NCBI GenBank assembly: GCA_943325435.2
Contig: CALPPK020000046.1
Coordinates: forward strand, 1 to 7,544
Source of the DNA: Bifidobacterium breve
GTDB lineage: Bacteria > Actinomycetota > Acidimicrobiia > Acidimicrobiales > Ilumatobacteraceae
Length of the DNA: 7,544 bases
Direction: 5' to 3'
This document shows, in pieces, positions 1 to 6,203 of the stretch. The stretch's first letter is position 1; the number at the start of each line of letters is the position of its first letter. The translations under genes and the position numbers were made by a program. The notes beneath the pieces are model-generated. The model was not told the origin of the DNA and ran no database searches. It saw only the letters and a program-made list of their open reading frames with translations.

Positions 1-857
1 ATGGTCCACAGAACTAGTTGACGAGCAATGTCACGGTCACCAGCTGCGCAATGTGCAATTGCACATTCGCTGGTTTCTGCTGCAGTGACCCACTGTTCAT
101 CATCAACACAACGTACGCCGCGGTCGTCAAGAACGAAGCGATCCCATCCTTCAGCGAGGCGGGCTTTAGCGCGCGCACCAGTCATTGCGCCTGTGAGTAC
201 GGGGTAGTACCAGTCCATTGCCCACCGAGCCTTCGGCTCAAACGCACCAAGGTCTGTTGCGATGAGATGATCAATTGCATCTGCAGCTGCTGTCCACTCG
301 GGTTGTGAATCACCAAGAAGATCACCGATTGCTGCACCGCAGTGGAGAGCGTGGCGGATGCTTGATGAACCAGTAAGAAGTGCATAGTCCCATGGCTTCG
401 AATCGGTTTCGCGTGCCCAAATGATGGAACCATTTTCGCGGCGCATCGAAAGCACCCACGAGAGTGCCTTGCGAACTGTTGGCCACAACTCAGAAACAGC
501 AGCAAGGTCTCGGGTGCACAGCCAGTGAGTCCATACGCCTACTGCAATGTATGCAGTCACGTTTGTGTCAAGTTTTGCGTCTTCAATTGTTCCGTTTGGC
601 ATGTAGTAGTTAAACCACGAACCATCTTCGTGCTGAATGTCGGCGAGCCATTTATACGCAGAAAGAGCTGCTTCGTCACGGCCCATGATGTTGAGAGCCA
701 TTGCGGTTTCAACATGGTTCCAAGGATCACAGTGGCCATTCGGATACCAGGGAATCATTCCGTTTGGTAATTGCAATGCCTGAATTGAATCTGCAGTACG
801 CGCAAGGTCAGCGGTAGTAAGAATTCCCGGAAGATGCGGCATTGAACGTGCGGTCAT
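1..857 (-). CDS. Alpha/alpha-toroid protein, prenyltransferase-like or GH15-like (3' end cut by window)
   Basis: An open frame runs from an ATG at 857 to the left window edge (285 complete codons) without a stop, so the C-terminus is missing. The protein is soluble, with no signal peptide or membrane segment, and is rich in Trp, His and Asp. Recurrent Q/R-x-x-(D/N)-G segments occur near residues 29-34 (QLPNG), 75-81 (QHEDGSW) and 139-144 (RRENGS). A Trp/Glu-containing stretch follows at 256-264 (WVTAAETSE). Such repeats with intervening helices are typical of alpha/alpha-barrel folds, shared by squalene/prenyltransferase-like proteins and by GH15 glucoamylases. The LTGSSS segment at 161-166 recalls the latter. 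Database proteins of this look are usually called 'prenyltransferase', which I regard as a fold label rather than a function. The gene starts inside the stop of the methyltransferase (ATGA overlap, 854-857), with an AGGGG seven bases upstream as a possible ribosome site. It probably acts with the preceding glycosyltransferase and methyltransferase. The fold is fairly sure; substrate and reaction are unknown. Confidence 0.75.
   Translation of the reverse strand, partial: MTARSMPHLPGILTTADLARTADSIQALQLPNGMIPWYPNGHCDPWNHVETAMALNIMGRDEAALSAYKWLADIQHEDGSWFNYYMPNGTIEDAKLDTNVTAYIAVGVWTHWLCTRDLAAVSELWPTVRKALSWVLSMRRENGSIIWARETDSKPWDYALLTGSSSIRHALHCGAAIGDLLGDSQPEWTAAADAIDHLIATDLGAFEPKARWAMDWYYPVLTGAMTGARAKARLAEGWDRFVLDDRGVRCVDDEQWVTAAETSECAIAHCAAGDRDIARQLVLWT
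50..67. repeat. Perfect 18-bp palindrome inside the toroid gene
   Basis: The sequence AATGTGCAATTGCACATT is identical to its own reverse complement. It is flanked by gcg (46-48) and cgc (68-70), which would extend the symmetry with one unpaired base at 49. It encodes the residues around ECAIAHC of the toroid protein, near the left edge. It could be a binding site for a dimeric protein or simply the result of codon choice. The palindrome itself is seen directly; no function is claimed. Confidence 0.5.
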
Positions 858-1591
858 GCTGATGCCCCTACGGTAAGCGGCTTACGCGAGTAGACAACGA
901 AACTTTTACCCATGAGTGGACTGAGTGCGCGCTCGGCAACTTGCATAGAGCGTGGCTGAGTCATGATGTCCCACTCGAGGAATTCGCGGTACTTCTTCAC
1001 CAATGAATGATCGTTGTTGCGAGGACCAACTGCACATTTCAGCCACCAATAGGGAGAGTGCAAAGCATGTGCATGATGGCTGTCAGTTACTTCAAGACCA
1101 GCAGAACGAAGTTTTGCTTTGAGTTCTGTAGCTGAGTAGATACGAACATGGCCACCGACGCTCTTTGGAGCGTGATATTCGTCAGACAACATCCAGTTGA
1201 TCTTCTCTGGCCACCAAGAGGGGACAGTAACGCCAAGTGAACCGCCTGGCTTCAAAACGCGATGAAGTTCTGAAAGAACACTTACGTCATCTTGGATATG
1301 TTCAAGAACTTCAGATGTGACAACACAATCAAAAGTGTTGTCTTCGAAAGGGAGCTTTGTGGCGTCACCACGAAGAACCCCGCCGTATGCCTTTTCGGTG
1401 ATTTCTTTGGCCTCAAGCATTGCGCCAAAAGTATTGCGAGTCATGACAACTTCATCTGATGCATAGTCAAGGGCAAACACTGTCGCTCCTTGACGTGCTG
1501 CTTCAAATGCGTGACGTCCGAAACCGGCACCTGCATCAAGAAACTTGTCACCTGGACGAAGACCAAGGCGGTTAAAACGAATTGTCAACAT
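854..1591 (-). CDS. Class I SAM-dependent methyltransferase
   Basis: A 245-residue Rossmann-fold methyltransferase (Methyltransf_11/25 type). Motif I is LDAGAGFGR at residues 18-26, an acidic Asp42 ends strand beta-2, GDATKLPF lies at 75-82, VLEHI at 95-99 and LKPGG at 113-117. The C-terminal third is Trp/His-rich (HSPYWWLK at 178-185) and probably forms the acceptor site. There is no signal peptide or membrane segment, so it is cytosolic. The start is well fixed: ATG at 1591 is the only usable start, because an in-frame stop lies six codons upstream (1607-1609). The gene begins one base after the glycosyltransferase stop and its own stop overlaps the start of the toroid gene. A sugar, lipid-linked sugar or polyketide/lipid acceptor is plausible from context, by inference. 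The acceptor cannot be read from the sequence. Ubiquinone/menaquinone (UbiE-type) methylation is an alternative, but the neighbours do not support it. Confidence 0.9.
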   Translation of the reverse strand: MLTIRFNRLGLRPGDKFLDAGAGFGRHAFEAARQGATVFALDYASDEVVMTRNTFGAMLEAKEITEKAYGGVLRGDATKLPFEDNTFDCVVTSEVLEHIQDDVSVLSELHRVLKPGGSLGVTVPSWWPEKINWMLSDEYHAPKSVGGHVRIYSATELKAKLRSAGLEVTDSHHAHALHSPYWWLKCAVGPRNNDHSLVKKYREFLEWDIMTQPRSMQVAERALSPLMGKSFVVYSRKPLTVGASA

Positions 1592-1592
1592 G

Positions 1593-2879
1593 TCAGCGAC
1601 GCTTTTCTAGTTTGACGCGATTATGGGGCATGTCGAGCACTTCGCGGTATTGCTCAACTGTAAGTTCTGCACAGTGTTTCCATGTCCAACGTGAGATGAC
1701 TCGTTGACGACCTGCTTCGCCAATTCGGGCTCGCAGTTCTGCACTGTCAAGACCAGTAGCGATAGCTGCTGCGAGTGCTTCTGAATTGGCAGCAGGGCAT
1801 TGCAACACGGTCTCGTTGTGAGTTCCGGTGACTTCGGGCAATGCACCACCATCTGTTGCAACAAGGCAAATGCCTGTGCTCATGGCTTCAATTGCAGGAA
1901 GGCTGAAGCCCTCGTACAGGCTCGGTACAACAGCCAGTTCTGCTTCTGCGTACAACTCAACGATGCGTTCGTCTGTAACGCCAGACACAAAATCAATATG
2001 TGGGCGAAGACCAAGCGAATCAATGAGGTCCATACTGTGCCCCGGACGTGGCTTACCAATAATTGTGAGACGAATATCGCGGTCTTTGCGCAACACGGCC
2101 ATTGCTTCAAGCAGGTAAGACAAACCCTTTAGAGCAACGTCGGCTGATGCAGTGGTGATGAGTCGGCCGGGTTGGCGAGCAATGTGTGGTTGTGGTTTGA
2201 AGAGATCAGGATCAACTCCGACAGGAACGAGACGCATGCGGTCGCGCGAAACACCCATGTCCTTGTTGATGTCAGTGATGCTGTTTTCGCTTACGACGAC
2301 GATGCGGGGCATCTTGCTTGCAACTTTTCCTTGCATGTCAACAAACGAATACCAGCGACCAACAGAGCGACGCTTCCATCGACTCGGAGCATGACTCATT
2401 TCCAATTCACGATCTTTCGTGATGGGGTGGTGCAACGTGACGATTGTTGGAATCAACTTTTCAATCTTCAGAATGTCCCAACCAAGACACTGGTTGTCGT
2501 GTACTAAATCGAAGTCATTCACGCGAGGCGTCAGTGTTCGAAGTGCGCGTTTTGAAAATGCAAGAGGTTCAGAGAATTGACCTGTCATGAAGCGAGCGGT
2601 CTCTACAACATCAGGCCATGTCTTGATTTCCCAATACGCGGGTACGCGACCCGGATACGTGTCATTGAAAATATCGAGACTTGGGAGCTTGTGCATCGTG
2701 ATGCGATCGTCAAGAACTGGGTATGGCTGTCCGCCGAAAACTTCAACAGTGTGTCCGAGATCAGCAAGTGCCTTCGTGAGGTGACGTGTGTACACGCCTT
2801 GTCCGCCAACATGCGGTTTACCGCGATACGTGAGGTATGCGACACGCAACGGGCCATTGGGGTCGTAGGTGCCTGACAT
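1593..2879 (-). CDS. GT4-family glycosyltransferase (GT-B fold)
   Basis: A 428-residue retaining glycosyltransferase with two Rossmann-like domains. The N-terminal domain begins with a beta strand followed by GGQGVY (25-30), the glycine loop facing the nucleotide sugar. It has a distinctive TLHHPI at 148-153, where a conserved His of GT4 enzymes sits. The C-terminal domain opens after VGVDPDLF (220-227), carries a Lys in ALKGL (249-253), and has the hallmark E-x7-E motif with Glu323 and Glu331 in EGFSLPAIE. Next comes GGALPEV (344-350). An extra segment at about 60-115 (LPSLDIFN and the following Trp/Pro-rich stretch) separates it from minimal GT4 enzymes. ATG at 2879 is the only start, since the lnt stop lies in frame 12 bases upstream; no Shine-Dalgarno is visible. 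The enzyme probably transfers a hexose onto a lipid or glycan in the cytosol. Donor and acceptor are unknown. Its position directly before a methyltransferase and a toroid protein suggests one pathway. Confidence 0.92.
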   Translation of the reverse strand: MSGTYDPNGPLRVAYLTYRGKPHVGGQGVYTRHLTKALADLGHTVEVFGGQPYPVLDDRITMHKLPSLDIFNDTYPGRVPAYWEIKTWPDVVETARFMTGQFSEPLAFSKRALRTLTPRVNDFDLVHDNQCLGWDILKIEKLIPTIVTLHHPITKDRELEMSHAPSRWKRRSVGRWYSFVDMQGKVASKMPRIVVVSENSITDINKDMGVSRDRMRLVPVGVDPDLFKPQPHIARQPGRLITTASADVALKGLSYLLEAMAVLRKDRDIRLTIIGKPRPGHSMDLIDSLGLRPHIDFVSGVTDERIVELYAEAELAVVPSLYEGFSLPAIEAMSTGICLVATDGGALPEVTGTHNETVLQCPAANSEALAAAIATGLDSAELRARIGEAGRQRVISRWTWKHCAELTVEQYREVLDMPHNRVKLEKRR

Positions 2880-2891
2880 AGGCAGTAGAGG

Positions 2892-4331
2892 CTAACTGGC
2901 ACCAATCCGATTGGCTCGGGCACGGCATCTGGCAAGCCAGGCAAAGGAAATCAATAGAGCCCAGATATAGACCGCATTCCCCATACGTGAGTACAAGGTG
3001 CGGCCTGATCGAAGCTGAATAGAGCGCTCGACTACTTGTTGTTCACTAATCGAAGTGCGTTCGTGAACGACTCCGAACGAATCAATAAAGGCGCTAAAGC
3101 CAGTGGGGGAAATCTGTACAACATCGCGCCCTTGTTCTAGAGCACGTAAGCGCGAGGCCGCAATTTGTTGTGTCTGCAAAATTGTCCATGTGTAACTCGA
3201 ACCATTGGTCGGATTAATGATGAAGGTTGCCCCGTCAGCGATTCCTTCATTGACGCGTCCACCAAAAAACACTTCCCATGAAATTGCAACACTTGCGCGC
3301 GTATCTGCAACATCAAGCCAGCCACGCGAAGTTCCGGCGCGTGCATCTCGCGGAACCAAATCCGTTGGTGCACCAAGCGCCTTCAACAGTGAACGCAATG
3401 GCATGTATTCACCAAACGGAACTCGACGTACTTTGTCGTAGCGACCAGTTATTGACCCATCAGGATTGACGACAATTTGTGCATTCGTAAATTGACCTTC
3501 ACCTGCATCTTCGGTGATACCAACAACAAACGGCACGTTCAATCGCTTTGCCTCTTCGGTAATTTCCGTGTACTCAGAGCTGTCAACAAACAATCCTTTG
3601 TTTGTGATGCTGATGGCATTCTCTGGCCAGATCACTGCATCACGTTGAGAGTTAGGTTGAAGTTTCTTTGTCGCAGCCATATGAACATCAAAAACATCGC
3701 GTGGGTTTGTGTCAACTGCGTGGGTGCCTTGTTCTCCACCACCTTGGATGATTGAAAGATTCACAGTGCGACCCGTGGACTGAGTGTTGTTCCACGTATT
3801 TCCCACGAATACTAAAAGTCCGACTACGCATACTGCTCGGAATCGGCGATGAGTCAACGCGAGATACAAGGTTGCTGTAGAAATTCCGATGACACCCATG
3901 AGGGGCGCAAGCCCCGCAAGTGGTCCGGAAACTTGTCCAATAGCAAGCGTTGCTAGCGGTACACCACCGAACGGAAACGACAATCGCACAACTTCTGCCA
4001 GTGAATGGCAAATGATCAAAGCTGATCTATGTGATTGATCGTTGGTCGCCAGTTTGGCGGCGATGTAACTGGCAGTTCCGTGCATTACACAAAAAATAAG
4101 AATTGCAGCTAAGTATCCCGGCGCAGTGAGAAACCACATCCAAGCCATAGACGGTAAGAACCACGCAGCTGCGAAGAGAAAACCAGGCAAGAAAGATTTG
4201 TCTCGACGTCGAACTGCCGCGGAGCCATACGCCGCAATTCCAATAAAGCCAAGTGGCCACCAACCCCAAGGGGGCATTGATGCTGCAACAAGCAAACCGG
4301 AAAGTATTGGAACAAAGGAGCGACGAATCAT
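2892..4331 (-). CDS. lnt: Apolipoprotein N-acyltransferase with Ser at the nucleophile position
   Basis: A 479-residue membrane protein that would transfer an acyl chain from phospholipid to the N-terminal Cys of lipoproteins on the outer face of the cytoplasmic membrane. Hydrophobic segments fill roughly residues 5-180 (including PPWGWWPLGF, 20-29), a carbon-nitrogen hydrolase domain spans about 190-435, and a last membrane helix lies near 453-467. Catalytic landmarks are Glu237 (WPEN), Lys300 (YDKV), Glu308 (VPFGEY) and Glu353. The residue aligned with the E. coli nucleophile Cys387 (motif CYE) is Ser351 in ISWEVFF, codon TCA at 3279-3281. Either a Ser-based variant or a changed activity is possible. 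I chose ATG at 4331, giving an ATGA overlap with the sortase stop. A longer frame from 4433 exists, but its extra 34 residues are hydrophilic and lie over the sortase active-site codons. The family is sure; normal catalytic activity is less so. Confidence 0.9.
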   Translation of the reverse strand: MIRRSFVPILSGLLVAASMPPWGWWPLGFIGIAAYGSAAVRRRDKSFLPGFLFAAAWFLPSMAWMWFLTAPGYLAAILIFCVMHGTASYIAAKLATNDQSHRSALIICHSLAEVVRLSFPFGGVPLATLAIGQVSGPLAGLAPLMGVIGISTATLYLALTHRRFRAVCVVGLLVFVGNTWNNTQSTGRTVNLSIIQGGGEQGTHAVDTNPRDVFDVHMAATKKLQPNSQRDAVIWPENAISITNKGLFVDSSEYTEITEEAKRLNVPFVVGITEDAGEGQFTNAQIVVNPDGSITGRYDKVRRVPFGEYMPLRSLLKALGAPTDLVPRDARAGTSRGWLDVADTRASVAISWEVFFGGRVNEGIADGATFIINPTNGSSYTWTILQTQQIAASRLRALEQGRDVVQISPTGFSAFIDSFGVVHERTSISEQQVVERSIQLRSGRTLYSRMGNAVYIWALLISFAWLARCRARANRIGAS

Positions 4332-4852
4332 GTTTGCAACACCGCGCGCACAACGTAACGAAACGTTGTTTTCCCCTTCGGATGGCAAGAGAACAATGTC
4401 AATGTGGCCGAACTTGTTGGTTCCGTGATCCATACCGACGTTGGCTTGACAATGCTGTGTCCAGTAACGACGTACTTGTGGGTTTTGGTGCCTACAGAAA
4501 TAGAGATGGTGTCACCACTACGTAGACGATCAATGTCGCCAAATTGACGGGGCGCAGATGTTCGATGTCCGCCCAGTACAAGATTCCCGCGTGTTCCTGG
4601 TTTTGCAGAACCTGGCCATTGGCCGATGCCTCTGTCAAACACATCATCGGTGATGCCTATATAGATAGGCGAAGTGATCTTCAATCTAGAAATAGAGAGA
4701 GTTCCAACCCGTCTGTAGGTTTTGGCCTGAAACAGTGAAGATGCGTTAGATGAATGAGCAGGAAGAACTGCTGCCAGAGATACAAATGACACCGCAAAAA
4801 CTGCGGTGATCTTACGAATGAAGCGCGGCAAGGTGAGCGAGAGTGGATTCAC
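4328..4852 (-). CDS. Sortase, class E-like, small membrane-anchored transpeptidase
   Basis: With the GTG start at 4852 the protein has 174 residues: a short basic N-terminus (RFIRK), one hydrophobic anchor at about 15-33, then the sortase beta-barrel. Catalytic residues are visible: His96 in LGGHRTS, Cys156 in TLFSCHPKG and Arg165 in TFRYVV. The His-Arg pair after two glycines and a Cys-His-Pro active-site strand are typical of actinobacterial class E sortases, which join sorting-signal proteins (often LAxTG) to the wall or act in pilus assembly. The exact start is unsure. No ATG precedes the membrane segment, and TTG 4915, GTG 4909, GTG 4852 and TTG 4831 are all possible, each lying inside the end of hemG. 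The stop overlaps the lnt start. No sortase substrate or pilin gene lies in the window, so this may be a housekeeping enzyme acting on proteins encoded elsewhere. Confidence 0.88.
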   Translation of the reverse strand: MNPLSLTLPRFIRKITAVFAVSFVSLAAVLPAHSSNASSLFQAKTYRRVGTLSISRLKITSPIYIGITDDVFDRGIGQWPGSAKPGTRGNLVLGGHRTSAPRQFGDIDRLRSGDTISISVGTKTHKYVVTGHSIVKPTSVWITEPTSSATLTLFSCHPKGKTTFRYVVRAVLQT

Positions 4853-6203
4853 CTGCGGTACGCGCTTGTTGCACGCACGCGGGGATTCCGATACCTCTGT
4901 AACTTGCACCAGCAAAGACTATGCCAGGAGCAGCAACTCCGAGCGAGTGTTCCAGTTCGGCAAGGCGTGCAAAATGATGTGGTCTGTATTGCGGGAACGA
5001 TTCTGCCCAACGGCTGACCCGAATTTCAGATGGAGTCATATCAACACCGAGATGGAGTTTCATATCTGCGAGCGCAAGATTGATGAGTTTGTCATTGTCA
5101 AAATGCATCACTTCAAGACCGTCACGACCCAATGACACGCGAAGAATCATTGAACCGTCATCGGGGCGCCAATGAGCCCACTTATTTGAACCAAATGATG
5201 CAGCAGACACCCACCGCTGATCAGGTTTTGGTACTAAGTATCCGCTTCCTTTAAGACGAGCTGGCCATTGTGATGCAGGAATTGCCATTGTGATCAGCAC
5301 CACCGATGCATGAGACCATTCGCCAAGAAGATCGGCAGCGCGAGTATCGAGAGGGCGAATGAAGTGTGAACTGGGTTTTGCTGGTGACGCAACAACAATT
5401 GCATCAGCGAAGTGTTGTCCACGTGAAGTATTGATTGTGTAGCCCGCGTTGACCTTCTCGATAGTTGAAACGCTCTCACCAGTCACAATGCGGCCACCAA
5501 GAGCGGTCACTCGTTGAGTCAATAATTCAATGAGGGCACCAAGGCCTCGCGTGGGGGTAGAAAAAATTGGGCCGGCAGGAGACTTGGTTGCTGCCGCACG
5601 TGCGCGACCAGCAGCAAACAACATGCTGCGACTCGCGGTGAGTGCTGCGACTTGCGGTACAGCGGCCATAGAGAAATGGTCAGAATCTGTTGCGTAGATA
5701 CTTCCGATAAGTGGGTCTACAAGTCGTTCATGAATTTGATTCCCGAAACGGCTGCGCACATATTCACCTATTGAGTCAGTGTCAGTAGTAGTTGGCAGCA
5801 AGGGTTCAATGGCAGCGCGCAACTTGCCGAGAGGCGAGATAAGTCCTGATGTCGCGAATGCGCGAACTTTTGCTGGTACGCCAAGCATGAGATCGCCAGG
5901 AATGTTGTGCATGCCGTTGTGCCAAATAGATGCATGTGCATCAGTTGGTGATGTCATTGAAGCACCGAGACCCAATTCGGCTGCGAGCTGTGTTGCCCAA
6001 GGGACACGTGCAAGAAACGCATCAGGACCTTCATCAATGGAAAGTCCGGCAAATTGTGTAGTACGAATTCGACCACCGACATGAGACTCTGCTTCAAGCA
6101 CCGTTACGTTGACTGGCTCGGATGAATTAGTTAGTACGGTGAGTGCGCTAGTTAGCCCTGCTACTCCTGCACCGATGACGACAACTTGACGGGGTTCACT
6201 CAT
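4812..6203 (-). CDS. hemG: Protoporphyrinogen/coproporphyrinogen III oxidase, FAD-dependent (HemY/CgoX type)
   Basis: A 463-residue flavoprotein of the oxygen-dependent HemY family. It removes six electrons from coproporphyrinogen III (Gram-positive route) or protoporphyrinogen IX. The N-terminal FAD site reads IGAGVAGL (10-17), Glu37 closes the second strand, and GGRIRT lies at 43-48. DEGPDAFLA (57-65) is the family's following loop. Near the C-terminus the typical AGASYRGIGIPACVQQ stretch closes the FAD site. Length agrees with the family. The start ATG at 6203 overlaps the hemH stop by four bases, and the end overlaps the start of the sortase gene. The neighbour HemH looks like the Bacillus enzyme, so I favour coproporphyrinogen as substrate. 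Gene names hemG, hemY and cgoX are all used for this enzyme; it is not the small flavodoxin-like HemG of E. coli. Confidence 0.93.
   Translation of the reverse strand: MSEPRQVVVIGAGVAGLTSALTVLTNSSEPVNVTVLEAESHVGGRIRTTQFAGLSIDEGPDAFLARVPWATQLAAELGLGASMTSPTDAHASIWHNGMHNIPGDLMLGVPAKVRAFATSGLISPLGKLRAAIEPLLPTTTDTDSIGEYVRSRFGNQIHERLVDPLIGSIYATDSDHFSMAAVPQVAALTASRSMLFAAGRARAAATKSPAGPIFSTPTRGLGALIELLTQRVTALGGRIVTGESVSTIEKVNAGYTINTSRGQHFADAIVVASPAKPSSHFIRPLDTRAADLLGEWSHASVVLITMAIPASQWPARLKGSGYLVPKPDQRWVSAASFGSNKWAHWRPDDGSMILRVSLGRDGLEVMHFDNDKLINLALADMKLHLGVDMTPSEIRVSRWAESFPQYRPHHFARLAELEHSLGVAAPGIVFAGASYRGIGIPACVQQARTAGESTLAHLAALHS

Noticed and set aside
2870..2884. Five-base stem (TGCCT/AGGCA) with the glycosyltransferase start codon in its loop
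   Set aside because: Too short to be stable or significant, although its position is neat.
3712..4011. Minus-strand 99-residue frame inside lnt, and others at 4027-4353, 6505-6852 and 7122-7391
   Set aside because: They are alternative frames of lnt, hemH and hemE with abnormal Cys/Ser/His content and no motif.
4126..4428. Plus-strand open frame of about 100 residues opposite lnt and sortase, and similar plus-strand frames at 1828-2118, 2172-2507, 3205-3441 and 5779-6084
   Set aside because: They lie wholly opposite well-recognised genes, show no domain-like pattern and have the composition expected of antisense frames.
4332..4433. Longer lnt start at ATG 4433 (34 extra residues)
   Set aside because: The extra residues are hydrophilic, precede the first membrane helix, and come from a second frame over the conserved Cys-His-Pro end of the sortase. 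The ATGA start at 4331 fits the neighbours' pattern.
4655..4670. Inverted repeat gcctat-atag-ataggc
   Set aside because: A 6-base stem inside the sortase coding region with no T run; it follows from Pro-Ile-Tyr-Ile-Gly codons and is expected by chance.
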